Below are positions 54,299-64,000 of a stretch of 64,000 nucleotides of DNA, one piece after another (within the stretch, counting starts at the first letter, position 1; every line of letters begins with the position of its first letter). Origin of the DNA: Paraburkholderia sartisoli. Lineage in GTDB: Bacteria > Pseudomonadota > Gammaproteobacteria > Burkholderiales > Burkholderiaceae. The notes beneath the pieces were generated by a model. It did not search any database. It saw nothing but the letters and a program-made list of their open reading frames with translations, and was not told the origin of the DNA. The stretch lies in the NCBI RefSeq assembly GCF_900107685.1, contig NZ_FNRQ01000005.1, forward strand, positions 248,001 through 312,000. Direction: 5' to 3'. Made by a program: the position numbers and the translations under genes.

Positions 54299-56560
54299 AT
54301 GACACTCGACATCACTCAGTTCTACCAGACGTTCTTCGACGAAGCGGACGAACTGCTCGCGCAGATGGAGCAGCTGCTGCTCAATCTCGACATCGGCCAT
54401 CCCGATCCGGAAGACCTCGCGGCCATTTTTCGCGCGGCCCACTCGATCAAGGGCGGCGCGGCGACCTTCGGCTTTACCGCACTGACTGAAACGACGCACA
54501 TTCTCGAGTCGCTGCTCGACCGCGCGCGCAACAACGAACTCGTGCTGCGCAAGGACATGATCGACACGTTCCTCGAAACGAAGGACGTGCTCTCGGGCCA
54601 GCTCGCCGACTACCGCGCGAGCGCCGAGCCGGACGCCGCGACCGCGAAGGCGATCCAGGCGCGTCTCGAGTTTCTCTATAACGAAAGCCGCGGGGTGCCC
54701 GCGGCCGCACCGGCTCAGGTCGCCGCACCGGCGCTGGCGCCCGCGCCCGCGCTGGCCGAAGCCGCGTCGCCGGGAGGCGCGCCGGAGCACGTGGTCGAAC
54801 AGGCCGTGCAGGAAGTCGGCGCAAAGCCGTCCGGCGCAGCGTCCGCGACGGCCGGGGCCGCCGGCAATGCGGGCGGACCGCATCTGAAAATCACGCTACG
54901 GGGAGTAGGTGAGAAGGACCAGGAACTGCTGACGGAAGAACTCGGCAACCTGGGGCATATCGTCGGACAGGTGAAGACAGGCGGCGATCTGACGCTGTGG
55001 CTCGAATCCGATGTGTCGTCCGACGACATCGTCGCCGTGTGCTGTTTCGTGATCGACGACAGTCAGATCGAAATTGGCCGCGGCGCAGCGCCGGTGGACG
55101 AGTCGCAGGAGGGCGAACCTGGAACGCCCGCCACTGCGGCTCCGGATCCGGTGGACGCGGGAAGCATGGCAGGTGAAGGCGCGGGGGCGCCGGACATCGC
55201 CGTGCCGAACGCGGCAGTCGACGCGCCGCCCGCGCAGGCGGCGAGCGCGTCTGTGTCGCCCGCGGCAGGAGCCGTTGCACCGGCTCCTGCCGCGCAGGGC
55301 AGCGCCACGGCGGGCGGCATGGAAGCCGAGCGCAAGGCAGCCGCCCGTCCGGCGGCGGCCAACGCCGGGGAAGGCAGTTCGATTCGCGTCGGCGTCGAAA
55401 AGGTGGACCAGTTGATCAACCTCGTCGGTGAACTGGTGATCACGCAGGCGATGCTGGCGGAGACCACCAGCACGTTCGACCCGGCGTTGCACGACCGCCT
55501 TTTCAACGGCATGGCGCAGCTCGAGCGCAACGCGCGCGATCTGCAGGAAGCGGTGATGTCGATCCGCATGATGCCGATGGATTACGTCTTCAGCCGCTTT
55601 CCGCGCCTCGTGCGCGATCTCGCGGCGAAGCTCGGCAAGGAAGTGGAGCTCGTCACCTTCGGTCAGGCGACCGAACTCGACAAGAGTCTCATCGAACGCA
55701 TCATCGATCCGCTGACCCACCTCGTGCGCAACAGTCTCGACCACGGTATCGAAACCGTGGAAGCGCGCCGCGCGGCGGGCAAGGATTCGACCGGGCAGCT
55801 CGTGCTGTCGGCCGCGCATCACGGCGGCAACATCGTGATCGAAGTGAGCGACGACGGCGCGGGCCTGCGCCGCGACAAGATCCTCGCGAAGGCGGCGAAA
55901 CAGGGCATGCAGGTCAGCGAAACCATGACCGACGAAGAGGTCTGGAACCTGATCTTCCTGCCGGGCTTCTCGACCGCCGAACAGGTCACCGACGTCTCCG
56001 GCCGCGGTGTCGGCATGGACGTCGTGAAGCGGAACATCCAGTCGATGGGCGGTCACGTCGAGATCACGTCGCACGCGGGCAAGGGCAGCACGACGCGCAT
56101 CGTGTTGCCGCTCACGCTGGCGATTCTCGACGGCATGTCGGTGAAGGTGGGCAGCGAGATTTTCATCCTGCCGCTCAACTTCGTGATGGAGTCGCTCCAG
56201 CCGCGCGCCGAGGATATCTACAGCGTCGCCGCCGGCGAACGCGTGGTGCGCGTGCGCGGCGAATATCTGCCGCTCGTCGCGCTTCACGAAGTGTTCTCCG
56301 TCGAAGGCGCGAAGGTCGACCCGACGCAGGGCATCGTCACGATCATGCAGACCGAGGGCAGGCGCTTCGCGATGCTGATCGACGAGCTGGTCGGCCAGCA
56401 GCAGGTCGTGGTGAAGAACCTCGAAACGAATTACCGCAAGGTACACGGCATTTCCGCCGCGACCATTCTCGGCGACGGCAGTGTTGCGCTGATCGTGGAC
56501 GTCGCGGCACTGAACCGCGAAAACCGTGCAGCGCACGGCGCGCTGAGCACGCTTTCCTAA
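54299..56560 (+). CDS. cheA: Chemotaxis histidine kinase CheA
   Basis: 753 aa. P1 phosphotransfer domain with His48 in AAHSIKGGAATFG. An Ala/Pro-rich linker surrounds a P2-like segment (~195-265). P3 dimerisation starts at RVGVEKVDQLINLVGELVI, P4 has N-box HLVRNSLDHGIE, G1 DDGAGLRRDKI and GRGVGMDVVK, and P5 is CheW-like. Autophosphorylates and passes phosphate to CheY and CheB. The linker is unusually long and low-complexity (~265-365). Confidence 0.96.
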   Translation: MTLDITQFYQTFFDEADELLAQMEQLLLNLDIGHPDPEDLAAIFRAAHSIKGGAATFGFTALTETTHILESLLDRARNNELVLRKDMIDTFLETKDVLSGQLADYRASAEPDAATAKAIQARLEFLYNESRGVPAAAPAQVAAPALAPAPALAEAASPGGAPEHVVEQAVQEVGAKPSGAASATAGAAGNAGGPHLKITLRGVGEKDQELLTEELGNLGHIVGQVKTGGDLTLWLESDVSSDDIVAVCCFVIDDSQIEIGRGAAPVDESQEGEPGTPATAAPDPVDAGSMAGEGAGAPDIAVPNAAVDAPPAQAASASVSPAAGAVAPAPAAQGSATAGGMEAERKAAARPAAANAGEGSSIRVGVEKVDQLINLVGELVITQAMLAETTSTFDPALHDRLFNGMAQLERNARDLQEAVMSIRMMPMDYVFSRFPRLVRDLAAKLGKEVELVTFGQATELDKSLIERIIDPLTHLVRNSLDHGIETVEARRAAGKDSTGQLVLSAAHHGGNIVIEVSDDGAGLRRDKILAKAAKQGMQVSETMTDEEVWNLIFLPGFSTAEQVTDVSGRGVGMDVVKRNIQSMGGHVEITSHAGKGSTTRIVLPLTLAILDGMSVKVGSEIFILPLNFVMESLQPRAEDIYSVAAGERVVRVRGEYLPLVALHEVFSVEGAKVDPTQGIVTIMQTEGRRFAMLIDELVGQQQVVVKNLETNYRKVHGISAATILGDGSVALIVDVAALNRENRAAHGALSTLS

Positions 56561-56593
56561 CCTATCAACCAACCCAACCGTTTGGGGGTTTAC

Positions 56594-57121
56594 GTGGCAG
56601 ACGTCCAATCCATCAGTTCGACCGTGAGCGGCACGAATGGCCGCCGCGATGCAGGGCAGGCCGACGCCGGCGGCCAGGAATTCCTGGTCTTCACGCTCGG
56701 CGAGGAAGAATACGGCATCGACATCCTGAAAGTTCAGGAAATCCGCGGCTACGACAACGTGACGCGCATCGCGAACGCGCCCGAGTTCATCAAGGGCGTG
56801 ATCAACCTGCGCGGCATCATCGTGCCGATCGTCGACATGCGCATCAAGTTTCACCTGGGCCGCGTCGAGTACGACCACCAGACCGTCGTGATCATCCTGA
56901 ACGTCGCGCATCGCGTGGTCGGGATGGTGGTCGACGGCGTGTCCGACGTGCTGACGCTCGCGACCGACCAGATCATGCCCGCCCCGGAATTCGGCGCGAC
57001 GCTGACGACCGAGTACCTGACCGGCCTCGGCACGGTCGATGGCCGCATGCTTATCCTGATGGACATCGAAAAGCTGATGACCAGCCGGGAAATGGCGCTG
57101 ATCGAATCAATCAGCAAATAA
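56594..57121 (+). CDS. cheW: Chemotaxis coupling protein CheW
   Basis: 175 aa from GTG 56594, with GGGGG 7 nt upstream; a TTG at 56582 would overlap that site. CheW SH3-like fold: [24 protein letters not shown], then [15 protein letters not shown] and [11 protein letters not shown]. Links chemoreceptors to CheA. 33 bp after cheA. Confidence 0.95.
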   Translation: MADVQSISSTVSGTNGRRDAGQADAGGQEFLVFTLGEEEYGIDILKVQEIRGYDNVTRIANAPEFIKGVINLRGIIVPIVDMRIKFHLGRVEYDHQTVVIILNVAHRVVGMVVDGVSDVLTLATDQIMPAPEFGATLTTEYLTGLGTVDGRMLILMDIEKLMTSREMALIESISK

Positions 57122-57167
57122 GCCGCGCCGGCGCGCACGAGCAGACAGTAAAACGGGAGAACAGACG

Positions 57168-59057
57168 ATGCTGGGCAAGTTGTCGATCCGCACCTCGCTG
57201 ACAGCGGTGGGCGCCCTTCTGGTCGCGCTGACCGTGGTGGTCGGCGCACTCGGACTGACGGCGCTGAATCGCGCGAGCCAGTCGCTCGACGCGATCGCGC
57301 GTGGCGACCTGGTCGCGATTCACGCGCTCGATGACACGTCGTCGTTCATGCTGCGCTCGCGCATTTCGCTGGACCGCTTCGACGCGCTGACGGTGGCCGG
57401 CAACGCCGACGAAGCGAAGAAGGCGTTCGATCGCGCGCAGGTCCTGCTCGGCATGTCGAACGACGCGTGGAAGGTCTATCTCGGCTCAGCGAAGAACGGC
57501 GTCGACGCAGCGCTGCTGGACGAGCTGCTGGCGCGCCACACGGCGGTGATGCGCGACGGCGTCGATCCCGAAATCGCGGCGCTGCGCGCAAACGATCTCG
57601 CGGCGTATCACGCGATCGCGGACACGAAGATCAGCCCGATGTTCGTCGCCTACGACAACGCCGCCGTGCCGGTCGTCAAGGCGCTGCAGCAGAACGCGCT
57701 GGACGGCCAGCGGGCCTCGCAGTCGAACATCTCGACGATGACAGCGCTCATCATCGGCGTGACGGTGCTGGCGCTCGTGCTGGTCGTGCTGATCCGCTTC
57801 GCGCTGCGCGGCCTGATCGTGCAGCCGCTGAACGACGCCGTCGAAGCGTTCGAGCGCATCGCCTCGGGCGACCTCACGCATCCGGTCGAAGTGTTCAGCA
57901 CGAACGAAATCGGACGTCTTTTCAGCGCGATCAGGCACATGCAGGACAGCCTCGCGACGATGGTGAAGTCTGTGCATAGCAGCACCGGTTCGATCGACAC
58001 CGGCGCGCGCGAGATCGCCATGGGCAACACCGACCTGTCGCAGCGCACCGAGCAGCAGGCGGCTTCGCTGCAACAGACCGCGTCGAGCATGGAGCAGCTC
58101 ACGGGCACCGTGCGCCAGAACGCGGAAAACGCGCGCCAGGCGAGCCAGCTGGCCGTCAACGCGTCCGATATCGCGACGCGCGGCGGCGACGTGGTGAGCC
58201 AGGTCGTCACCACGATGCAGGACATCGCGACGAGTTCGAACAAGGTCGTCGACATCATCGGCGTGATCGAGGGCATCGCGTTCCAGACCAATATTCTGGC
58301 GCTGAACGCAGCCGTCGAGGCGGCGCGGGCCGGCGAGCAGGGCCGCGGTTTCGCGGTCGTCGCCGGCGAGGTGCGCAGCCTCGCGCAACGCAGCGCGAGC
58401 GCGGCGAAGGAAATCAAGGAACTGATCGGCACGTCCACCGACAAGGTTCAGAGCGGTTCGGTGCTGGTGGGCCGCGCCGGCACGACGATGGACGAGATCG
58501 TGCAGGCCGTGCGCCGCGTGACCGACATCATGGGCGAGATCAGCGCGGCGTCGGAGGAGCAGTCGACCGGCATCGAGCAGGTCAACCGCGCCGTCGTGCA
58601 GATGGACGAAGTGACGCAGCAGAACGCGGCGCTCGTCGAGGAAGCGGCGGCCGCCGCCGCGTCGCTCGAGGAACAGACACGCCAGTTGCAGGCCGTGGTC
58701 GGCGGCTGGCGGGTAGTGGGTGGCGTTCACGAGCAGCAGCGCAGCAGTGTCGCGCGGCCGCAGCGTACGCGCGCGGCGGCAATTCCGACGGCTTCGGCGG
58801 CGAAGCCCGCCGCGCAGGCCGCGGCGACGCCTTCGGCCGCTCCGGCGCCCGCGGTACACGCGACAAAGCTGCCCGCGCCCGCGCAGGCAGCACCCGCGGC
58901 GGCACCGCTTCTGAGGCCCGAACCCGCAGCGCTCCGTTCCGAATCCGCGGCGAAACAGAGGAAACCATCGGCAGGCACAGGTGAGACGGCAGCGCGCCCG
59001 GCCCCCCCACCTGCGTCCAGTACAGCCGGCTCCGACGCCGACTGGGAAACGTTCTAG
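57168..59057 (+). CDS. Methyl-accepting chemotaxis protein (Tar/Tsr class)
   Basis: 629 aa. TM1 (~8-33), a periplasmic four-helix-type ligand domain, TM2 (~190-212), HAMP (~214-267, [21 protein letters not shown]), and a signalling domain with hairpin tip [37 protein letters not shown] sequence. After an Ala/Pro-rich tether it ends in DWETF, a CheR/CheB-docking pentapeptide like NWETF. Its TAG stop codon contains the TA target of the downstream IS630 insertion; the stop is regenerated by the first base of the IS. Confidence 0.95.
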   Translation: MLGKLSIRTSLTAVGALLVALTVVVGALGLTALNRASQSLDAIARGDLVAIHALDDTSSFMLRSRISLDRFDALTVAGNADEAKKAFDRAQVLLGMSNDAWKVYLGSAKNGVDAALLDELLARHTAVMRDGVDPEIAALRANDLAAYHAIADTKISPMFVAYDNAAVPVVKALQQNALDGQRASQSNISTMTALIIGVTVLALVLVVLIRFALRGLIVQPLNDAVEAFERIASGDLTHPVEVFSTNEIGRLFSAIRHMQDSLATMVKSVHSSTGSIDTGAREIAMGNTDLSQRTEQQAASLQQTASSMEQLTGTVRQNAENARQASQLAVNASDIATRGGDVVSQVVTTMQDIATSSNKVVDIIGVIEGIAFQTNILALNAAVEAARAGEQGRGFAVVAGEVRSLAQRSASAAKEIKELIGTSTDKVQSGSVLVGRAGTTMDEIVQAVRRVTDIMGEISAASEEQSTGIEQVNRAVVQMDEVTQQNAALVEEAAAAAASLEEQTRQLQAVVGGWRVVGGVHEQQRSSVARPQRTRAAAIPTASAAKPAAQAAATPSAAPAPAVHATKLPAPAQAAPAAAPLLRPEPAALRSESAAKQRKPSAGTGETAARPAPPPASSTAGSDADWETF

Positions 59058-59083
59058 TGTCTTGAGTTAAAAATTCATTGAAT
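59057..59083 (+). repeat. Left terminal inverted repeat of the IS630 element
   Basis: 27 bp, pairs with 60472-60498 with 4 mismatches. Its first G completes the MCP stop codon TAG. Confidence 0.9.
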
Positions 59084-59138
59084 GATGCCGATCACGTACT
59101 AAAGTGTTCTGTGTAGCACTTGATACGCGGAGGCAACG

Positions 59139-60233
59139 ATGAGTGGACGGTCCAAAGGGGAACTCGTGCTGAGCGATTCGGAGCGCGAAGACCTGCAAGC
59201 GCTGACGATGCGACGCAAGACCGCGCAGGCCCTGGCATTGCGCGCGCGCATCGTGTTGGCCTGTGCCGATGGCATGGACAACAAGACAGTTGCGGCGAAA
59301 CAGCGGGTCACACAGCAAACGGTTTCGAAGTGGCGGGCGCGGTTCGTGATCCATCGTGTGGACGGCCTGCTCGATGCACCACGGCCCGGCGCACCGAGGA
59401 CGATTGATGACGCGCGCGTCGATGCGGTCATCGCGAAGACGCTCGAGTCCGTGCCTGTCGGAGCGACCCACTGGAGCACGCGCACGATGGCTCGCGAAAT
59501 GAAATTGTCGCAGACGGCGGTCACACGAATCTGGCGTGCTTTTGGCTTGCAACCGCATCGGCAGGAAACGTTCAAGCTTTCCAGCGATCCGATGTTCGTC
59601 GACAAGGTGCGAGATATCGTCGGGCTTTACCTGGACCCGCCGCTCAAGGCCATGGTGCTGTGCGTGGACGAGAAGAGCCAGATTCAGGCGCTCGATCGCA
59701 CGCAACCCATGTTGCCGTTGGCACCCGGCATCCCTGAGCGACGTACCCACGATTACATGCGCCACGGTACGACCACCCTGTTCGCGGCGCTGGACATCGC
59801 TACTGGTGAAGTAATCGGCGAGGTACATCGGCGCCATCGCAGCAGCGAATTTGTGCGCTTTCTGCGCACCATCGAAGCCAGCGTGCCGTCTTACCTGGAG
59901 GTGCATCTGGTGATGGACAACTATGGCACGCACAAAACACCCTCGATCAAGGCCTGGTTTGCTCGTCATCCTCGCTTCCATGTTCACTTCACGCCCACCT
60001 CGGCGTCGTGGCTTAACCAGGTCGAGCGATGGTTTGCCGCGCTCACTGAAAAATACCTTCGACGCGGTACGCATCGGTCGACACGTCAACTCGAAGACGC
60101 GATCCGTCATTATCTGGATGTCTATAACGCGAACCCCAAACCGTTTGTCTGGAGCAAGTCGGCGGACGCGATCCTGGCCAGCCTCGAACGGTTTTGTGTG
60201 CAGGTCCGCAAGGCTGCGGCAGGAGCATCATGA
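59139..60233 (+). CDS. IS630-family transposase
   Basis: 364 aa. N-terminal helix-turn-helix ([22 protein letters not shown]), then the DDE catalytic domain: Asp in [15 protein letters not shown], Asp in [11 protein letters not shown], Glu in [14 protein letters not shown]. These are the conserved surroundings of IS630 enzymes. Full length, with no frameshift. Its stop overlaps the passenger gene start (ATGA). Confidence 0.96.
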   Translation: MSGRSKGELVLSDSEREDLQALTMRRKTAQALALRARIVLACADGMDNKTVAAKQRVTQQTVSKWRARFVIHRVDGLLDAPRPGAPRTIDDARVDAVIAKTLESVPVGATHWSTRTMAREMKLSQTAVTRIWRAFGLQPHRQETFKLSSDPMFVDKVRDIVGLYLDPPLKAMVLCVDEKSQIQALDRTQPMLPLAPGIPERRTHDYMRHGTTTLFAALDIATGEVIGEVHRRHRSSEFVRFLRTIEASVPSYLEVHLVMDNYGTHKTPSIKAWFARHPRFHVHFTPTSASWLNQVERWFAALTEKYLRRGTHRSTRQLEDAIRHYLDVYNANPKPFVWSKSADAILASLERFCVQVRKAAAGAS

Positions 60234-60472
60234 ATATCAATACCGACGCAATTGATGAAGTTTCCCTCGCGCTTCTCTACCTGACCCTGCATGACCGATA
60301 CCGTGCATGGAAGGGCTTCGACTGGGATGTGCTGAACCGACTCCATGAACGAGGCTTCATCGAAGACCCGGTCAACAAGACGAAGTCCGTGATCTTTACG
60401 GAAGAAGGACTGCGCGAGTCCGAGCGACTTTTTAATCAGCACTTTGTCATTCCGGACAGAACCGGGTCTTGA
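60230..60472 (+). CDS. Small IS630 passenger protein (DUF6429-like)
   Basis: 80 aa from ATG 60230, overlapping the transposase stop. [35 protein letters not shown] and SVIFTEEGL recall the DUF6429 family often found right after IS630 transposases. It looks like a small winged-helix fold, so a transposition regulator is possible. Its stop codon ends at the first base of the right inverted repeat. Confidence 0.82.
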   Translation: MNINTDAIDEVSLALLYLTLHDRYRAWKGFDWDVLNRLHERGFIEDPVNKTKSVIFTEEGLRESERLFNQHFVIPDRTGS

Positions 60473-60498
60473 TTCAACGAACTTCTAACTCACGACAC
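60472..60498 (-). repeat. Right terminal inverted repeat of the IS630 element
   Basis: 27 bp, pairs with 59057-59083 with 4 mismatches, followed by the duplicated TA at 60499-60500. Confidence 0.9.
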
Positions 60499-60517
60499 TA
60501 GGAACCGGCGATCAGGC

Positions 60518-61456
60518 ATGATGGCAACGCGCGCAGAACCGCGGCCCGAACGGGCCGACGCAATCCGTTCCGGTGATCAGGGACGTGATTTCGAGTTCAC
60601 GTCGGCGGATTTCGAACGTATCCGCGAGCTGATCCATCGCGGCGCGGGCATCTCGCTGTCGGACCACAAGCGCGACATGGCGTACAGCCGTCTCGCGCGG
60701 CGCCTGCGCGCGCGCGGCCTCGAAAGCTTCAAGTCGTATCTCGACCTGCTCGAATCGGCGAACGATCCGGCCGAGTGGGAAGCGTTCACGAACGCGCTCA
60801 CCACGAACCTCACGGCGTTTTTCCGCGAGGCGCATCACTTTCCGATCCTCGCCGACTTCGTGAAGAAGCGCAGCGCGCCGGTGTCGGTGTGGTGCTCGGC
60901 GGCATCGACGGGCGAAGAGCCGTATTCGATCGCGATGACGCTGATCGAGGCGCTCGGCGACAGCGCGGCGCGCAGCGCGACCGTACTCGCCACCGACATC
61001 GACACGCAGGTGCTCGCCAAGGCCGAAGCCGGCACGTATCAGTTCGACCAGGTCAAGCACCTGTCGCCGGAGCGGCTCAAGCGCTTCTTTTTGCGCGGCA
61101 CCGGCGCGCATGCCGGCATGGTGAAGGTGCGCCCGGAAGTGCGCGCGATGGTCCGCTTCGACCAGCTCAACCTGACCGACCGCGATTACGCGTTGCGCTC
61201 GCAGTTCGACGCGATCTTCTGCCGCAACGTGATGATCTATTTCGACAAGCCGACGCAGTCGCACGTGCTGTCGCGCTTCGAGCCGCTCGTGAAGCCGGGC
61301 GGGCTGCTGTTCGCCGGCCATTCCGAGAACTTCACGTATGTGACGCAGGCCTTCAGGCTGCGCGGCCAGACCGTCTATGAACTGACGCGCGACAGCGGCG
61401 GCGCGCGCGCCACGTCGCGGCACGCCGCGCCGGCAGCGGGTGAGGTCAGCGTATGA
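60518..61456 (+). CDS. cheR: Chemotaxis protein methyltransferase CheR
   Basis: 312 aa from ATG 60518. N-terminal helical domain ([23 protein letters not shown]), then SAM-binding [35 protein letters not shown] and [11 protein letters not shown]. Methylates receptor glutamates. Before the IS insertion its start would have been about 17 nt after the MCP stop; now the IS lies between, so transcription may depend on read-through or an IS-borne promoter. Confidence 0.96.
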   Translation: MMATRAEPRPERADAIRSGDQGRDFEFTSADFERIRELIHRGAGISLSDHKRDMAYSRLARRLRARGLESFKSYLDLLESANDPAEWEAFTNALTTNLTAFFREAHHFPILADFVKKRSAPVSVWCSAASTGEEPYSIAMTLIEALGDSAARSATVLATDIDTQVLAKAEAGTYQFDQVKHLSPERLKRFFLRGTGAHAGMVKVRPEVRAMVRFDQLNLTDRDYALRSQFDAIFCRNVMIYFDKPTQSHVLSRFEPLVKPGGLLFAGHSENFTYVTQAFRLRGQTVYELTRDSGGARATSRHAAPAAGEVSV

Positions 61457-62208
61457 GCAGCACCTTGCCGATCGCGAACAATCTCTATTTCGACAATCAC
61501 TTCAAGCGTCCCGGCGTCAAGCTGCTGCCGAACGAGTTCTATACGACCTCCGAAGACATGGTGCTCGTCACCGTGCTCGGCTCGTGCGTGGCCGCGTGCA
61601 TCCAGGATCGCACGGCGGGCATCGGCGGCATGAATCACTTCATGTTGCCCGATGACGGCGCCGACGTCGTGCAGGCCGCGTCGGATTCGATGCGCTATGG
61701 CGCGTACGCCATGGAAGTGCTGATCAACGAGCTTATCAAGGCGGGCGGACGGCGCGAGCGCCTCGAAGCCAAGGTGTTCGGCGGCGCGGCCGTGCTCGCC
61801 GGCATGACGACGATGAACATCGGCGATCGCAACTCGGAGTTCGTGCGCCGCTATCTCGCGCTCGAAAAAATCCGCATCGTCGCCGAGGACCTGCAGGGCG
61901 GCCATCCGCGCAAGGTGGCGTTCATGCCGCGCACGGGCCAGGTGATGGTGAAGAAGCTGCGCCTGCAACAGGATCAGGGCGTCACCGAGCGCGAGCAGGC
62001 GCTCGCCCGGCAGACCGCCGAAGCGCGCGCCGACCGGCTCGCGCGGGCCCGCGAGCGGGTCGAACTCTTTGCGTCGCCGGCTGGCAGGCCGCGCATCGAG
62101 CTGTTCGGCTCCGCACCCGCAGCCGCGCCGGCGAAGCCCCGTATCGAACTGTCTGGCGCCACGCGCCCGACGACCCAGAACAACGCCAGGACCGTAGAGG
62201 AGGCGTGA
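61453..62208 (+). CDS. cheD: Chemoreceptor glutamine deamidase CheD
   Basis: 251 aa. CheD motif [14 protein letters not shown] with catalytic Cys and GGMNHFMLP with catalytic His. The core ends about residue 190; the remaining ~60 residues are a charged, Ala-rich tail with repeated RIELFG/RIELSG-like units. Start overlaps the cheR stop (ATGA); the end overlaps the cheB start (GTGA). Confidence 0.95.
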   Translation: MSSTLPIANNLYFDNHFKRPGVKLLPNEFYTTSEDMVLVTVLGSCVAACIQDRTAGIGGMNHFMLPDDGADVVQAASDSMRYGAYAMEVLINELIKAGGRRERLEAKVFGGAAVLAGMTTMNIGDRNSEFVRRYLALEKIRIVAEDLQGGHPRKVAFMPRTGQVMVKKLRLQQDQGVTEREQALARQTAEARADRLARARERVELFASPAGRPRIELFGSAPAAAPAKPRIELSGATRPTTQNNARTVEEA

Positions 62209-63299
62209 CAGCCGTGCAAAAAATCAAGGTATTGTGTGTCGACGATTCAGCGCTGATCCGTAGCCTGATGACGGAAATCATCAATAGCCAGCCGGACATG
62301 ACCGTCGTCGCGACCGCGCCGGATCCGCTCGTCGCGCGCGATCTCATCAAGCAGCACAACCCGGACGTGTTGACGCTCGACGTCGAAATGCCGCGCATGG
62401 ACGGCCTCGACTTCCTCGAGAAGCTGATGCGCCTGCGGCCCATGCCGGTCGTGATGGTGTCGTCGCTGACCGAGCGCGGCTCGGAAATCACGCTGCGCGC
62501 GCTCGAACTCGGCGCGGTGGATTTCGTGACGAAGCCGCGCGTCGGCATCCGTGACGGCATGCTCGACTACGCCGAAAAACTCGCCGACAAGGTGCGCGCC
62601 GCCGCCCGCGCCCGCGTGCGCCAGGCCGCGCCCGCGCCGCATCCCGGCGCGCCCGCGCAGGCGCCTGCCACCCCGGCGCCGCTCTTCAACAATCCGCTGG
62701 TGTCGACCGAAAAGCTGATCATCGTCGGCGCGTCGACGGGCGGCACCGAGGCGATCCGCGAAGTGCTCGTGCCGTTGCCGCCGGACGCGCCGGCCGTGCT
62801 GATCGCGCAGCACATGCCGCCCGGATTTACAAAATCTTTTGCGCAACGGCTCAATGGTTTGTGCCGGATTACCGTTAAAGAAGCTGAGCACGGTGAACGC
62901 GTGCTGCCGGGCCACGCCTATATCGCGCCCGGCCACGCTCATCTCTTGCTGGCAAGAAGCGGTGCGAACTATATTGCGCACCTGTCCGAGGAGCCGCCGG
63001 TGAACCGGCACCGCCCTTCGGTGGATGTGCTGTTCCGCTCGGCCGCGCAGCACGCGGGCAAGAACGCACTCGGCGTGATCCTGACCGGCATGGGGCGCGA
63101 CGGTGCGGCAGGGTTGCTGGATATGAAAAAGGCGGGCGCGTACACGCTCGCTCAGGATGAGGCGAGCTGCATCGTGTTCGGGATGCCGCGCGAAGCCATT
63201 GCATTGGGCGCCGCGGACGAAATCGCCTCGCTTTCCGACATGAGCCGGCGCGTCATGGCCCGTCTTGCGTCGATGGGCGACCGCGTACAGCGGGTATGA
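62205..63299 (+). CDS. cheB: Chemotaxis response regulator glutamate methylesterase CheB
   Basis: 364 aa from GTG 62205; GTG 62214 is an alternative. Receiver domain with phospho-acceptor Asp in [12 protein letters not shown], linker, and methylesterase triad Ser ([11 protein letters not shown]), His (AQHMPPGFT) and Asp ([11 protein letters not shown]). Removes receptor methyl groups; opposes CheR. Coupled to cheD. Confidence 0.96.
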   Translation: MTAVQKIKVLCVDDSALIRSLMTEIINSQPDMTVVATAPDPLVARDLIKQHNPDVLTLDVEMPRMDGLDFLEKLMRLRPMPVVMVSSLTERGSEITLRALELGAVDFVTKPRVGIRDGMLDYAEKLADKVRAAARARVRQAAPAPHPGAPAQAPATPAPLFNNPLVSTEKLIIVGASTGGTEAIREVLVPLPPDAPAVLIAQHMPPGFTKSFAQRLNGLCRITVKEAEHGERVLPGHAYIAPGHAHLLLARSGANYIAHLSEEPPVNRHRPSVDVLFRSAAQHAGKNALGVILTGMGRDGAAGLLDMKKAGAYTLAQDEASCIVFGMPREAIALGAADEIASLSDMSRRVMARLASMGDRVQRV

Positions 63300-63371
63300 T
63301 GCCGGCCTGGAACTGGACGAACAGGCGGGACGCTCGCCGCACCTTCGAAGACACGGGAAAAGGGAATTGAA

Positions 63372-63767
63372 ATGGATAAGGGAATGAAAATTCTGGTGGT
63401 GGACGACTTTCCGACGATGCGCCGGATCGTTCGCAACCTGCTGAAGGAACTGGGCTATTCGAACGTCGACGAGGCGGAAGACGGCGCGGTCGGGCTGTCG
63501 CGCCTGCGCAGCGGCCGCTACGACTTCGTGATTTCCGACTGGAACATGCCGAATCTCGACGGCCTCGCGATGCTGAAGGAAATTCGCGCCGACGCGAACC
63601 TGACGCACCTGCCGGTGCTGATGGTGACGGCGGAATCGAAGAAGGAAAACATCATCGCGGCGGCGCAGGCCGGTGCGAGCGGCTATGTGGTCAAGCCGTT
63701 CACGGCGGTGACGCTCGACGAGAAGCTCAACAAGATTCTCGAGAAGATGGCGAAGACGGGGAGCTGA
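63372..63767 (+). CDS. cheY: Chemotaxis response regulator CheY (motor-binding type)
   Basis: 131 aa. Asp11/Asp12, phospho-acceptor Asp56 in [12 protein letters not shown], Thr in VTAESKK, Lys in VVKPF: the sequence pattern of the FliM-binding CheY. 72 bp after cheB and followed by cheZ with a TGATG overlap, as in enteric cheYZ. Confidence 0.96.
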   Translation: MDKGMKILVVDDFPTMRRIVRNLLKELGYSNVDEAEDGAVGLSRLRSGRYDFVISDWNMPNLDGLAMLKEIRADANLTHLPVLMVTAESKKENIIAAAQAGASGYVVKPFTAVTLDEKLNKILEKMAKTGS

Positions 63768-64000
63768 TGGTGAACGAGCCGACCGACGCGCAAGGCGCCG
63801 ATTCGCGGGACGACGGCAGCGATATCGCAACCGACCGTATTCTCGCCCGCATCGGGCAACTGACGCGCACGCTGCGCGATTCGATGCGCGAACTGGGGCT
63901 CGACAAGCACGTCGAGCGTGCCGCGGAAGCCGTGCCGGACGCACGCGACCGTCTGAAGTACGTCGTGATGATGACGGAGCAGGCCGCCGAACGCGTGCTG
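63767..64000 (+). CDS. cheZ: Protein phosphatase CheZ, N-terminal part (cut by window edge)
   Basis: 78 codons visible from ATG 63767, overlapping the cheY stop as TGATG. The region [21 protein letters not shown] followed by [23 protein letters not shown] is the CheZ N-terminal helix pair. Dephosphorylates CheY-P. The catalytic Gln/Asp lie outside the window. Confidence 0.93.
   Translation, partial: MVNEPTDAQGADSRDDGSDIATDRILARIGQLTRTLRDSMRELGLDKHVERAAEAVPDARDRLKYVVMMTEQAAERVL

Larger units (their letters stand above)
59057..60498 (+). mobile_element. IS630-family insertion sequence (1,442 bp)
   Basis: 27-bp imperfect terminal inverted repeats (23/27 identical), beginning GTGTCxTGAGTTA, at 59057-59083 and 60472-60498. 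Flanked by a duplicated TA (59055-59056 and 60499-60500), the IS630/Tc1 target. Encodes a DDE transposase and an overlapping 80-aa passenger. Both ends and the transposase look intact, so it may still be active and its insertion recent. It splits the che operon between the MCP gene and cheR. Confidence 0.94.

Noticed and set aside
1..64000. CRISPR array
   Set aside because: No regularly spaced short direct repeats and no cas genes were seen. The only repeated protein-coding units are TPR repeats.

Overview
The window looks like a chromosomal segment of a high-GC betaproteobacterium of the Burkholderia/Paraburkholderia type. The evidence is the motility order flhD-flhC-motA-motB-cheY-cheA-cheW-MCP-[IS]-cheR-cheD-cheB-cheY-cheZ, a short H-NS-like protein with a WSGRG DNA-binding motif, a gcvTHP operon behind a tandem glycine riboswitch, and strongly GC-biased third codon positions. 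Genus assignment is inference.

Layout. (1) 1-4172: leftward gcvT-gcvH-gcvP (gcvP cut by the window edge) with a sigma70 promoter and tandem glycine riboswitch. (2) 4289-8735: Gfo/Idh/MocA oxidoreductase, Rep helicase, membrane-anchored di-haem cytochrome c. (3) 9032-16435: a tRNA-Arg(CCG) gene whose 3' end is repeated 7.3 kb downstream, bounding an integrated element. Its left part is a decayed P2-like prophage (broken integrase, terminase fragment, broken portal). Its right part is an intact, less GC-rich, leftward five-gene cassette: DNA methyltransferase, DGQHR-domain protein, unknown protein, ParA-like ATPase, unknown partner. This cassette is the best candidate for an undescribed, possibly anti-phage, system. 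A second integrase remnant lies just outside the right repeat. (4) 16764-25684: an amide/nitrile operon (nitrilase-family hydrolase, branched-chain-type ABC transporter with a fused permease-ATPase, amidase, AmiC-like sensor, AmiR-like ANTAR antiterminator). Its leader holds a promoter, an ANTAR-type hairpin and a strong intrinsic terminator, suggesting autoregulation by antitermination. (5) 26303-39262: two glycosyltransferases, then an overlapping gene string with four paralogous TPR/O-GlcNAc-transferase-like (GT41) enzymes, a UDP-glucuronate-decarboxylase-like SDR and a sugar C-methyltransferase-like protein. It converges on fliT-fliD-fliC, where fliC encodes a short 272-residue flagellin, and flagellin O-glycosylation is the obvious hypothesis. 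(6) 42437-49997: housekeeping and accessory genes (aldo/keto reductase, rpsU, tag, N-acetylglucosamine-kinase-like, HAD phosphatase, aqpZ, H-NS-like, GT4 glycosyltransferase). (7) 50638-64000: flagellar master regulators, stator and chemotaxis genes. A 1,442-bp IS630-family element has inserted in the TA of the MCP stop codon, regenerating the stop and separating the MCP from cheR-D-B-Y-Z.

Protein families were assigned by motif recognition only; no database search was run. Start sites were chosen from conserved N-termini, Shine-Dalgarno spacing and overlaps.
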